Positions 1 through 10,388 of a stretch of DNA of 64,000 bases are shown here, piece after piece (within the stretch, counting starts at the first letter, position 1; every line of letters begins with the position of its first letter). The notes under the pieces are model-generated. The model ran no database searches, was not told the origin of the DNA, and was given only the letters and a program-made list of their open reading frames with translations. The position numbers were made by a program, and so were the translations under genes. This stretch comes from Limnomonas spitsbergensis (lineage: Eukaryota > Chlorophyta > Chlorophyceae > Chlamydomonadales), in the NCBI GenBank assembly GCA_037349105.1, contig JAYJMM010000101.1, positions 2,604,001 to 2,668,000 of the forward strand, written 5' to 3'.

Positions 1-214
1 TCTGGAGACCATCAGGATGCCTGCCTCGGGGAGGGAAGCGGGAGAAGAGGATCGATAGGATTTGGGAAGTTGGGAAGTTGTGAAGAGGATGAAATAAATA
101 AAGGATGAGAACAAACATGGTATGGGCGCGGATGTTGTTTCGGCCCAGGCTGCGCTGTTTCCTTAACTCTCACCCCCCCCACGGGGCGTCGCTTTCTTTC
201 TTTCTAAGAATAAA

Positions 215-452
215 CACTACACACATCAACATCATGCCACCTGCACCGTACCCCCCAACAAACATACACAAAATACACAGCATATGCACGCCACCCCAAC
301 CGCCAACACAGCTGCACCCCCCCCACCCCCTACACACATGCCCCCCTCCCCCCCCCCCCCATCCACACACACACCTACACTACACCCCCACACGCACACC
401 TGCGCTCCACCTCAAGACACACAACTGCGCTCCACCCCCCCACATCATACGC
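215..452. repeat. C/CA-rich low-complexity tract, unit A
   Basis: Runs of C (up to 10 or more) mixed with CA-rich segments (cacacac). Short open frames here are composition artefacts. Equivalent tracts sit at the same place in the other three units. Confidence 0.8.
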
Positions 453-1677
453 CATGCATGCCATAAATGGGGTGCCTTGAGTTGCATGGCCAGCTGATGT
501 CTCATGGACTCCTGGACTCATGCATGCCAAGCATGGCTGGTGCTGCATGACTTGACTGGCTCCGAAGACACAGACACGGGCAGTTGCAAGACTTGCCTGG
601 TTCCTCGGACCGGATGCACCATGCAACCTGCATGGCCTCTGCTCTTGTTTCACTATCTGTCTACTTGTCTCATTGTCTGTCTGCTCAATTCTTCCCGGTG
701 AGGGAAGTGCCTCGTACACATGCAGGGAGGTACCTCAAGGGCATTTGACGTACACGTGGATTCAAGGCTCCGTATTTGATATCCACGGAGCAACCGTTTG
801 TTGGCCCTAGTATGAACGCGCCAGGAGATCCACACTATGGCCACAGATGTTTCCCGCCGTTGGGTAAGCGGATAATGCAAACGCGTCTCAGGGGTGCAAT
901 CTCTAAATTCCTGCTCATTGTTGTCAAGCAATATACACCTTTTACTCCTACATTGCGGACTGGTTTCTTTCCTAGCCACTCAGTCGATAGTTTCTAGAAC
1001 ACATCGGTGGCCTGCGTATTGGCCTTTCAAGTCCTCGCTCCATCAAGTTCTCCGTATTGGCCGTTCAATACAGGTTACTGCGTCAGTCTCACCCGTTCGG
1101 TCGGTGGCCTAAGCTTTGCAGTTTTCCCCCCTCCAAAACGAGTGCGGCATTGAGCAGATCCACTCATCATCCACTTCAACACAAGTGCCCAACATTGCCC
1201 CTGGTGAGCGGAACAAGGACCATGCATGAGTGGAACAAGTGCAAGAATGGCATGTGAATATGTCAAATAAAGACTGAGGAATCTCCCACTCTGGCTTTCG
1301 GTTGTGTTCATATTTATGACCCCATATTTGTTTCTTTCAATTTCCACACACCCTCATTAATTATTTATGTACATTGCATCTCCAGATCGCACAGCCTAGC
1401 CCATTCCAGAAAGGCTTTTGAGAAGTATGATGTAACATCCAAGTAAATCCGAGAATAAAGACGGTGCATCTGGGCATAGACATTGCAATACTGACTCCAG
1501 CCCATGGCATGTGGGGTTTTGCATGCATGTATGATGGCCATTCATAAAGCATGATTGGTTTATATTTATCCGGAGAGGTGTGTTGCACATTGGCTCACAT
1601 GAATTCCACCTCACTCGCCTGTTGAGCAGGAGAGACAAGCCCAACTGATTGAAAAAAGTGGAATTGCGCACCACCCT
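453..1677 (+). promoter_or_regulatory. 5' flank of ankyrin gene copy A
   Basis: About 1.2 kb with no convincing gene, conserved in all four units, so it probably carries the promoter and 5' leader. Repeated ATTGGCC-like words (inverted CCAAT) occur at about 1018-1065. A TATATTTAT element lies at 1561-1569, about 110 bp before the ATG. The last 90 bp before the start (ending GCGCACCACCCT) are almost identical in all copies. Promoter function is inferred from conservation and position only. Confidence 0.45.
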
Positions 1678-3840
1678 ATGACGTCATCCGCATCCACCGA
1701 GGCTATCAGAACAGATGCATCTGCATTTCCTTCCCCTAGCGAGAATCCAGCCATCCTCACCAGCCTCCGAGACCTCAACACGGACATCCTTGGCATCATC
1801 CTCAGCAATGCAGATGCATGGCTATACAACACTCAAGGCCTCCATGGACTTGTCGCCCGTCGGGTGCAGTATGGAGCATGGCGGGTGTGCAGGCTTTGGC
1901 GTGACTGCCTTAGGGCCTGCCCCATGAACCTGGCCCTTGCAATGGTGGCGGTACACGGTCCTGACCAGGCTCTTATGAGAGCTGTTGGCTGCAACAGTCA
2001 GGAATTCAACGGCCTGGAGTTGTTGAGGCTCATGCTCAATCTTGGTACAAAAGCAGACAGCATGAGTGCGCAAGCATTGGTGTTGGCAGCCGAGCGTGGC
2101 CACTATGCAGTAGTGCAGCTGTTGTTGGGGTGGAGGGAACATGCCCCCCATGCTGACTGCCGGGATGGGGAGGCACTCGTAAGGGCTGCGCAGAATGGCC
2201 ACGAGGCAGTGGTGCAACTGTTGTTGGGGTGGAGGGAGCATGCCCCACATGCTAACTGCCAGCATGGGGAGGCACTCGTAAGGGCTGCGCAGAATGGCCA
2301 CGAGGCAGTGGTGCAACTGTTGTTGGGGTGGAGGGAGCATGCCCCACATGCTAACTGCCAGCATGGGGAGGCACTCGTAAGGGCTGCGCAGAATGGCCAC
2401 GAGGCAGTGGTGCAACTGTTGTTGGGGTGGAGGGAGCATGCCCCACATGCTAACTGCCAGCATGGGGAGGCACTCGTAAGGGCTGCGCAGAATGGCCACA
2501 AGGAGGTGGTGCGGGTGTTGTTGGGGTGGAGGGAGCATGCACCTCGTGCTAACTGCCAGCATATGGACGCACTGGTGTGGGCAGCCAGGAATGGTCACGA
2601 GGAGGTGGTGCTGCTGTTGTTGGGGTGGAGGGAGCATGCCCCCTATGCTGACTGCCGGGATGGGTTGGCACTGGTGAGAGCAGCAGAGAATGGCCACGAG
2701 GCGGTGGTGCAGCTGTTGTTGGGGTGGAGGGAGCATGCCCCACGTGCTAACTGCCAGTATGGGGAGGCACTGGTGAGAGCAGCCAGGAATGGCCACGAGG
2801 CGGTGGTGCAGCTGTTATTGGGGTGGAGGGAGCATGCACCTCGTGCCGACTGCTATGATAGTTGGGCACTGTTAATTGCAGCCAAGAGCGGACATGAGGC
2901 GGTAGTGCGACTGTTATTGGGGTGGAGGGAGCATGCACCTCGTGCGGACTGCATGAATGGGCTGGCACTGGTGAGTGCAGCAGAGAATGGCCACGAGGCG
3001 GTGGTGCAGCTGTTATTGGGGTGGTGGGAGCATGCACCTCGTGCGGACTGCAGGAATGGGCTGGCACTGGAGAGGGCGGCCGAGCGTGGCCACTATGCGG
3101 TAGTGCAGCTGTTATTGGGGTGGAGGGGGCATGCCCCACATGCTGATTGACAGGATGGGGAGGCACTGTTAAGGGCTGCGCAGAATGGCCACGAGGCGGT
3201 GGTTCAGCTGTTGTTAGGGTGGAGGGAGCATGCCCCACGTGCTGATTGCCAAAATGGGGAGGCACTGGGTTTGGCAGCCGAGCGTGGCCACTATGCGGTA
3301 GTGCAGCTGTTGTTGGGGTGGGGGGAGCATGCCCCACGTGCTGACTGCCGGGATGGGGAGGCACTGTTAGGTGTTGCGGAGAATGGCCACGAGGCGGTGG
3401 TGCAGCTGTTGTTGGGGTGGAGGGAGCATGCCCCACGTGCTGACTGCCAGGATGGGGAGGCAATGGAAAGGGCTGCGTGGAAAGGCCACGAGGCGGTAGT
3501 GCAGTTGTTGTTGGGGTGGAGGGAGCATGCCCCACGTGCTGACTGGCGGGATGGAGAGGCACTGGTGAGGGCAGCCAGGAATGGCCACGGTGCGGTAGTG
3601 CAACTGTTGTTGGGGTGGAGGGAGCATGCACCTCGTGCTGACTGTCACAATGGGGAGGCACTAGTGAGGGCAGCCGGGAATGGCCACAAGGCGGTGACGC
3701 GTCTGTTGCTGGATTCCAGCGAGAATGCACCCCGTGCTGACTGTCAAGGGGGACGGGCACTGTCCTTGGCTAGGAGGGGGGGTCACACAGCTGTCCTGCA
3801 GATGCTGCGGGAACGCTGCGGGATGTTGTCGCTTGTATAA
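1678..3840 (+). pseudogene. F-box/ankyrin-repeat protein, copy A, in-frame TGA
   Basis: The product has an N-terminal region of about 130 residues. Residues 28-80 look like an F-box: an LTSL..LN.DILGIIL helix, then WRVCRLWRDCL. From about residue 132 come 33-residue ankyrin repeats with the pattern ALVxAAxxGHxxVVQLLLGW. Eleven repeats are read before a TGA at 3148-3150, where other copies have TGC. The same frame then continues through six more repeats and a degenerate last one to TAA at 3838-3840 (720 codons in total). F-box proteins join substrates to SCF ubiquitin ligases; that role here is inferred from family knowledge. The start is the first ATG of a frame shared by all four copies, inside ATGACGTCAT. 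A product of 490 residues is possible if the TGA terminates. Repeats 2-4 are identical at DNA level. Confidence 0.85.
2172..2468 (+). repeat. Three identical 99-bp ankyrin repeat units
   Basis: Three consecutive 99-bp units appear identical base for base, while most neighbouring repeats differ at several sites. This is best explained by very recent unequal exchange or gene conversion within copy A. Confidence 0.85.
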
Positions 3841-5275
3841 GAGGCATCATGTCACTGTGGAAGTTCAATTGATTGTTGGTCTTAACTATGCAAGGGTCGG
3901 ATATACACCCACTTCTCTCCTAGCGTTCCTCATGTGTTTCAAACATTGCAGGTATTCTATCACTTCATGATCTGCCTATCTTATCCGGGCTGTCCATAAA
4001 TATACTTTAAGGTGATTTAAAGGTATTTCCCTGTTAGCTGTATCATCAACATGTTTTTTAGTTTTTCCTAGTTGTGATCTAGAGGTTGTATAGTATTTTC
4101 CCCAGGCGCTAAGTAGGCGTACTACGCATGTAAACGAATTAAGGGACTACCGGAAACGAAAACAAAAAAACAATCCGGTACTTGTTTACACTTATTCTCA
4201 ATGTGTTGATCATCATGCATGTCCGTCATGGTCAGATCTTCTGCCTTTGCACATTTCACCACATCCCTGCGTGTAAGATTCACCTTCCAATTTTGAGAGC
4301 GGGTATGGACAGGCCCACAAGATGGTGCCACAGACATCCACGCTTTGTACCTGGGCAGGCCAAGGTGGGATACTCTGACTTTTGTGAAGAGTGTGGTAGT
4401 TTATCATTGAGGCTATGACGATTCAGAGGCCTTTGTTTCCCTTTTCCTGACCAACTGCCTAGTACGTTTGTTCGATTTTCTCTTTGTCAAGGGCTAGGAT
4501 CTGGACAGGATGAGGATTCTACAGACATCCCTTATTTGTGAGGGTGTAATTATCTTTATTCCGTATGTTCCTTTCTTTTCTCCTCGAACCTTACGTTTAT
4601 TTTCCCCTCCTGACCAGACAATCGGGCGGCCTCACGGTCAAGAGTCTTTTCAGCATGGCCCATAGGTATCATGTTTTTGACAAATGAACATTTTAATGTC
4701 GTTCAATCCATTTCCCGGATCAATAGTGCGGTGGCTTATAAACGGATACAGGCTGTTTTGACTGCGGGTGCGGTCAAGATGTCAATGACGATACCCCACT
4801 GGGCCATGCTGAAAAGGTGGTCAAGATGTAACAAAAAATGCAGGATGATGGTTTGGTGTCCTCATTCAATCATTAGGCCAACATGGTCGTGCCACGACAC
4901 TATACCTGACCTCATGAATACAAATTCCAGTCAGCTAAGGCCACCTGTCAGAAGGTCAGTGGAGCATTAATAGGCAGCGAGTCACAAGCGAGGGGTAGAG
5001 CAAGCCATCCATCACGAATGAAGGACCGGCCTGGCTGCACCATGTAGCTCAGGCAGCAAGCCGCACTGCTCCACCCCCCAGCATGCATTGATGTAGCTGA
5101 ATCGTAGCTGAAGCACCCTATACTAAACCCTGCATGCCCAGCACTAGCCCCAGTCCACATTTCCAGCCTTACAATTCAAGAATCGGAGGATACTGAAATG
5201 CATCCTTGCTAAAATATATCCTTGCTGGTCAGCCACGAAATTTTCCACTTATAACAGTAAGCACACTTGCCGTAC
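3841..5275. other. Spacer 3' of ankyrin copy A
   Basis: About 1.4 kb conserved in units A-C and, more diverged, in D. It probably includes the 3' UTR of the ankyrin gene. A minus-strand frame at 4948-5160 has relatives in B, C and D, but their sequence changes do not favour coding and I assign no function. Nothing else is recognised. Confidence 0.4.
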
Positions 5276-5518
5276 TCAAGAGGGCCTCCCATTGATTGCC
5301 CCCAACAGCCATATACACACAGTCGAAGGATGAATACCGCTAGAGCCAAGACCGGCTGATTCCCGGTAGCTGAGGACGTTGTCACTTATTGCCAGCAGGC
5401 CGGCTGTAGCTAAGACCATCCGTAATTGGTTGCCGACAGCCATGCAGGGACAGCTGACGCAATCCCTGGAAGTTAACAAGAAGCTGCTCCCATGAGGCGA
5501 CCAGCTCACACCACATGC
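5276..5518 (-). pseudogene. WRAP73: WRAP73-like terminal exon, unit A
   Basis: Read on the minus strand from an acceptor TTGCAG at 5519-5524. It encodes ACGVSWSPHGSSFLLTS and then RDCVSC, matching the last WD40 strand region of WRAP73/WDR8 (W-x-x-x-G-x-x-x-x-L-L then a C-rich end). The phase joins exactly to the exon ending HIPLRNFQ in units B and C. Here the frame runs to TGA at 5276-5278, while B and C have a TGA earlier (after AVGNQ), which is probably the true stop. Assignment rests on my memory of the family. Confidence 0.6.
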
Positions 5519-5830
5519 CTGCAACATGATTAAGAGGAACGATCATGACCAAGGGTTGAGTCTATGGAAAGTAATCAGAGGTGTTGCTGCCATGTCGAAA
5601 CAGCTCACACCGCGTGCCTACCGCAGGATTGAGGGTAAAGATCAAGGCTCAGGGTTCAGTTAACGGAAAGTAATCAAGGATGGTGTTGCCAGGCGGGAGC
5701 CAGTGCCTGAGACCGTTTGAAGTGTTGAGAAAACAAATAGTAATCAGAGGTGCTGCTGCTATGTGGCGACCATTTCACATCGCGCACCTGCGGCAGGATA
5801 TCTGGCTGAAGAGAGAATGTAATCAGAAGC
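5519..5830 (-). repeat. Degenerate repeats of the WRAP73 terminal-exon edge, unit A
   Basis: Three or so diverged repeats of about 110-130 bp, each with a TATGTGGCGACC-like block, minus-strand equivalent of the WSPH codons, and a preceding CGCAGG or GCAGG. The terminal exon boundary seems to have been duplicated locally. Longer series occur at about 16026-16560 and 32975-33385. Confidence 0.55.
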
Positions 5831-5935
5831 AGCTGATGATGGTTGAGTTAACACTGTAACAGCACATGCCCATGACACTCCAGTCCTGCGGACAAGAGAG
5901 GCATCCACACCGACATTCGGCACCAGCATCCCCAC

Positions 5936-6021
5936 CTGAGCGGGATGTGCACCACGGATGCCCCCGCCGACACCCACATGTAGAGCCGGGAGGTGGAGGT
6001 CGCCGTGGCCAGGAGGCTGTC
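5936..6021 (-). pseudogene. WRAP73: WRAP73-like penultimate exon, unit A (10-bp deletion)
   Basis: Encodes LLATATSTSRLYMWVSAGAS and then VVHIPL on the minus strand, between acceptor ATGCAG and donor CAG|GTGGGG. Compared with B and C, 10 bp just before the donor are missing, so the spliced frame would shift. The pattern of a short LAxxT..SRLYMW strand followed by G..VVH.P matches the C-terminal WD40 part of WRAP73. Confidence 0.7.
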
Positions 6022-6260
6022 CTGCATGTACAAGGACTCAGGAGCAGAGCAAGTCAGCAACATTGCAGATTTAATTGTTCAAGATTCATGCGACAGCACT
6101 AAATACTCAGTCTGGAAATATAATATATATGTAGCGGGTGGTCACAGTGGCCAGGAGGCTGCCCTAGCCTGATAGCTATCAGTGACTAATGACTATATAA
6201 GTGACTATATAAGTGACATTTCACAATAAGCTTGATAATTGCACGGTGGGCAAGAGGTTG

Positions 6261-7071
6261 CCCCCCTAAACCCACCTGCCCCCCTGAACCCACCTGCGTT
6301 GCCCTAAACCAAACTGCCCCCCCTAAACCCACATGCTTTGCCCTACACCCACCTGCCCCCCTAACCCCACCTGCCCTGCCCTAAACCCACCTGTCCCCCC
6401 TAAACCCACCTGCCCCCCCTAAACCCACCTGCCCCCCCTAAACCCACCTGCCTTACCCTAAACCCACCTGTCCCCCCTAAACCCACCTGTCCCCCCTAAA
6501 CCCACCTGCATTGCCCTAAACCCACCTGCCCCCCCGAAACCCACCTGTCCCCCCTAAACCCACCTGCCTTGCCCTAAACCCACCTGCTCCCCTTAAACCT
6601 ACCTGCCCCCCTAAGCCACCTGCCCCCCCTAAACCCACATGCCCTGCCTTAAACCCACCTGTCCCCCCTAAACCCACCTGCCCCCCCTAAACCCACCTGC
6701 CCTGCCCTAAACCCACCTGTCCCCCCTAAACCCACCTGCCCCCCTAAACCCACCTGCCCCCCCTAAACCTACCTGCCTTGCCCTAAACCCACCTCCCCCC
6801 TCCTAAACCCACCTGTCCCCCCTAAACCCACCTGCCCCCCCTAAACCAATTTGCCTTGCCCCTAAACCCACCTGTCCCCCTAAACCCACCTGCCTTGCCC
6901 CTAACCCACCTGTCCACCCTAAACCCACCTGCCTTGCCCCTAACCCACCAGTCCACCCTAAACCCACCTGCCTTGCCCCTAACCCACCTGTCCCCCCTAA
7001 AACCACCTGCCTTGCCCTAAACCCACCTGCCCCCCCTAAACCCACCTGTCCCCCCTAAACCCTAGCCCCAC
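6261..7071. repeat. CCCTAAA-type minisatellite, unit A
   Basis: About 810 bp of imperfect units of roughly 18-20 bp with the core CCCTAAACCCACCTG followed by C runs or CCTTG. Each unit holds a telomere-like CCCTAAACCC word. On the minus strand each unit reads CAGGTGGGTTTAGGG, i.e. a copy of the CAG|GTGGG donor of the adjoining WRAP73 exon. Confidence 0.9.
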
Positions 7072-7223
7072 CTGTGGTGTCCATTGCATGTCTGTGACCT
7101 CAGCCAGGTGCATAAGTATTGCATCCAGCTGACCCGCATCCATATCCCAGATCCACACAGATCCGGGGCTGGCTAGACTGACTGAGGCGAGGTAGCGGCT
7201 GCCAGGTCTCCACCTCAATAGAC
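7072..7223 (-). pseudogene. WRAP73: WRAP73-like WD40 exon (VWIWDMD), unit A
   Basis: 152-bp exon with a strong acceptor (pyrimidine-rich, ending CCCATCAG) and donor CAG|GTGGGG. It encodes GSRYLASVSLASPGSVWIWD and then MDAGQLDAILMHLAEVTDMQ, the WRAP73 pattern of PDSxxLA, VWxWD, L.A.L....V...QW. It ends on a codon boundary and joins in phase to the exon at 5936-6021. No lesion is seen in this copy. The CCCTAAA-type minisatellite starts right at its donor. Confidence 0.8.
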
Positions 7224-7625
7224 CTGATGGGTGGAGGAGGGAGGATACGGGAGTGGGCTGGCTACACTGAATGACTCTAACGCAGCCTCACCTGATGGGA
7301 GAGGGGATGCGAGGGAGAAGGGATGTTCCGCCAACGCTTAAATTTGCATTATGGGTTAATCTTCTGTTCAGGTCAGGTCATTGAATGCGCGGAAGTCGCA
7401 CCTCCAAAAAGGGTTCTGGATTTCTTAGCCTAAAAGGCGGCAAAGTGAAAAATGCCTTCTGGAAACTCGAAGAGTACCAATATATGTTTGTGTGGGGAAA
7501 CATCAGCTAGGGGCGCGTGTGTGCTCTAATAGTGTGCAGTCAACCCTAGGTTTCATGAGAAATACGCACGCTCATGCCGGGGAGTTTGAGTTCCAAACAC
7601 CGGAAGACTAAGAGCACGTCGAATA

Positions 7626-7820
7626 GTGGAACATGGACGCTGCTGTGTGATTTCCCCGCTCGAAGAGCGGCTGGCAGCCATCCGGGACGCCCACGATAGG
7701 ACCGGAAATTCCGGCGCCCATCGCAAGGCGAGCCTGCTGCTCCAACAGCCATGGTGGCCATGGCTGCGCCGCGACGTCAGGGCAGCAGTCAGGGCTTGCC
7801 TGGTGTGTTACCAAGCTAGG
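7626..7820 (+). pseudogene. Fossil integrase zinc-binding (H2C2) fragment, unit A
   Basis: The plus strand reads ERLAAIRDAHDRTGNSGAHR, then LLLQQPWWPWLRRDV and CLVC. This matches the integrase H2C2 zinc finger of LTR retroelements (HD, later H, a WWP motif, RRDV, CxxC). Nothing of the catalytic core follows. It lies between WRAP73 exons on the opposite strand, so it is a fragment of an old insertion, unrelated in sequence to the chromovirus at 24064. Confidence 0.75.
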
Positions 7821-7992
7821 GGCTCCAACGTTCCAAGTTTCCCATCCCCTTCCCACCCATTTCATGTTCACAACCTCCCCTACCCAAAGAAAGAAAGAAA
7901 CTACGCACCGCAGGGGTTTGAGGGTTAAGGAAACTGCGCGGCATGGGCCTAGGCCGCGTCCGCGCCATTACCATCATAAGTCCCCTACCCAC

Positions 7993-8054
7993 CTCATCGT
8001 ACCTCCCCACAGCCAGGAACTGCCCGGATGGATCCCAGTTGTTGGACTTGATCC
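7993..8054 (-). pseudogene. WRAP73: WRAP73-like exon (LGIKSxxWDPSGQFLAVG), unit A
   Basis: 62-bp exon with acceptor GTGTTAG and donor GAG|GTGGGT. It encodes GIKSNNWDPSGQFLAVGRYD. The order GIKS, W.PS.QFLAVG.YD is a hallmark of WRAP73 in my memory. It lies upstream (higher coordinate) of the VWIWDMD exon, the correct order for a minus-strand gene. Confidence 0.8.
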
Positions 8055-8516
8055 CTAACACATCTCCATAGGCCTCGACTCAGCAAGGGGCCTGGGGCTC
8101 AACAGGGTTCAGGGGCTTGCCATGTAATAAAACAATAGCTGGACGTCATGAGTTCATACCTCTCACACCAGGCCAGGGGTCCGTCAATGCGAGTGATCAA
8201 AAGGGTTCAGGGCCTGCCTGTAGCTAATAATAAAATGTTCAGGGCCTTACGGTTAAGGGTCAGTCTGCGGGGCTATAGGTTAGGAAGTGATGCAGCTGAA
8301 CCTATGAGACAGTGTCCATTGACTGGGTTTTGGGGACCTGTGTTTCTCACATCTTCTCTCTTCATTCAAGCGAGGATGTGTGAGAGGGCAGGGACGTGGA
8401 AGGAGGGCTCGAGAAAATGACAGGGTGGGGGGAGGACATTCCATGGGGCTGGTTTCCACGGGTTGCATTTGTAACAGAAAATCAAAGGACACAAAAAAGG
8501 GCAGAATGGGAGATGT
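8055..8516. other. Intron/spacer segment, unit A
   Basis: Holds a proto-repeat of the 31-bp array (8193-8252), one remnant of the DHVSVY exon-edge repeat (about 8268-8325) and sequence leading into the 34-bp array. No gene is supported; the open frame near 8148-8420 is not shared with the other units. Confidence 0.45.
8193..8252 (+). repeat. Proto-copies of the 31-bp minisatellite, unit A
   Basis: GATCAAAAGGGTTCAGGGCC is followed by a second, diverged copy ending GTTCAGGGCCTTACGG. They are two tandem, decayed versions of the unit that fills 44977-64000. A further diverged copy lies near 8096-8130. Confidence 0.75.
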
Positions 8517-10388
8517 CCTAGGGTTTACCTCCAGCTGAGGTGGAGACTAACCTAGGGTTTACCTCCAGCTGAGGTGGAAGCTGACCTAGGGTTTACCTCC
8601 AGCTGAGGTGGAAGCTGACATAGTGTTTACCTCCAGCTGAGGTGGAGGCTGACCTAGGGTTTACCTCTAGCTGAGGTGGAGGCTGACCTAGGGTTTACCT
8701 CCAGCTGAGGTGGAGGCTGACCTAGGGTTTACCTCCAGCTGAGGTGGAAGCTGACCTAGGGTTTACCTCCAGCTGAGGTGGAAGCTGACCCAGGGTTAAC
8801 CTCCAGCTGAGGTGGAAGCTGACCTAGGGTTTACCTCCAGCCGAGATGGCGGCTGACATAGGGTTTACCTCCAGCTGAGGTGGAGGCTGACCTAGGGTTT
8901 ACCTCCAGCTGAGGTGGAAGCTGACCCAGGGTTAACCTCCATCAGAGTTTAAGGCTGACCTAGGGTTTACCTCCAGCTGAGGTGGAGGCTGACCTAGGGT
9001 GTACCTCCAGCCAAGATTGCGGCGGACCTAGGGTTTACCTCTAGCTGAGGTGGAGGCTGACCTAGGGTTTACCTCCAGCTGAGGTGGAGGCTGACCTAGG
9101 GTTTACCTCCAGCTGAGGTGGAGGCTGACCTAGGGTTTACCTCCAGCTGAGGTGGTGGCTGACCTAGGGTTTACCTCCAGCTGAGGAGGAAGCTGACCTA
9201 GGGTTTACCTCCAGCTGAGGTGGAGGCTGAACTAGGGTTTACCTCCAGCCGAGATGGCGGCTGACCTAGGGTTTACCTCCAGCTGAGGTGGAGGCTGACC
9301 CAGGGTTAACCTCCAGCTGAGGTGGAGGCTGACCTAGGGTTTACCTCCAGCCGAGATGGCGGCTGACCTAGGGTTTACCTCCAGCTGAGGTGGAGACTGA
9401 CCTATGGTTTACCTCCAGCCGAGATGGCGGCTGACCTAGTGTTTACCTCCAGCTGAGGTGGAGGCTGACCTAGGGTTTACCTCCAGCTGAGGTGGAAGCT
9501 GACCTAGGGTTTACCTCCAGCTGAGGTGGAGGCTGACCCAGAGTTTACCTCCAGCTGAGGTGGAGGCTGACCTAGGGTTTACCTCCAGCCGAGATGGCGG
9601 CTGACCTAGGGTTTACCCCCAGCTGAGGTGGAGGCTGACCTAGGGTTTACCTCCAGCTGAGGTGGAAGCTGACCCAGGGTTTACCTCCAGCTGAGGTGGA
9701 GGCTGACCTAGGGTTTACCTCCAGCTGAGATGGCGGCTGACCTAGGGTTTACCTACAGCTGAGGTGGAGGCTGACCTAGGGTTTACCTCCAGCTGAGTTG
9801 AAGGCTGACCTAGGGTTTACCTCCAGCTGAGGTGGAGGCTGACCTAGGGTTTACCTCCAGCTGAGGTGGAAGCTGACCTAGGGTTCACCTCCAGCCGAGA
9901 TGGCGGCTGACCTAGGGTTTACCTCCAGCTGAGGTGGAGGCTGACCTAGGGGTTACCTCCAGCTGAGGTGGAAGCTGACCCAGGGTTTACCTCCAGCTGA
10001 GATGGCGGCTGACCTAGGGTTTACCTCCAGCTGAGGTGGAGGCTGACCTAGGGTTTACCTCCAGCTGAGGTGGAAGCTGACCTAGGGTTTACCTCCAGCT
10101 GAGGTGGAGGATGACCCAGGGTTTAACCCCAGCTGAGGTGGAGGCTGACCTAGGGTTTACCTCCAGCCGAGATGGCGGCTGACCTAGGGTTTACCTCCAG
10201 CTGAGGTGGAAGCTGACCCAGGTTTTACCTCCAGCTGAGGTGGTGGCTGACCTAGGGTTTACCTCCAGCTGAGACGGAGGCTGACCTAGGGTTTACCTCC
10301 AGCCGAGATGGCGGCTGACCTAGGGTTTACCTCCAGCTGAGGTGGAGGCCGACCTAGGGTTTACGTCCAGCTGAGGTGAAAGCTGACC
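8517..10388. repeat. 34-bp minisatellite, unit A
   Basis: About 55 tandem copies of a 34-bp unit with the core AGGGTTTACCTCCAGCTGAG followed by GTGGAGGCTGACC. Variants (GCCGAGATGGCGG, GGAAGCTGACC) alternate along the array. CCTCCA and TGGAGG within each unit can pair to a short hairpin. The core holds a TAGGGTTTA telomere-like word. Confidence 0.95.

Noticed and set aside
105..497. Proline/histidine-rich open frames in the C/CA-rich tracts
   Set aside because: They follow from low-complexity composition and are not conserved in frame between the four units.
1678..3840. Bacterial or viral origin of the ankyrin genes
   Set aside because: Ankyrin proteins are common in such sources, but the F-box-like head, the eukaryotic neighbourhood and duplication with spliced-gene remnants support a nuclear eukaryotic family. 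No transfer signal is seen.
6803..7045. Glycine-rich open frames (GLGGTGGLGARQVG type) on the minus strand of the CCCTAAA array, also at 34762-35001
   Set aside because: Translation of a minisatellite; length follows array phase, and the frame breaks wherever unit length changes.
6261..7071. True chromosome end or interstitial telomere
   Set aside because: The CCCTAAA words are separated by other bases in units of 18-20 bp, and gene remnants lie on both sides. It is a telomere-like minisatellite, not a telomere.
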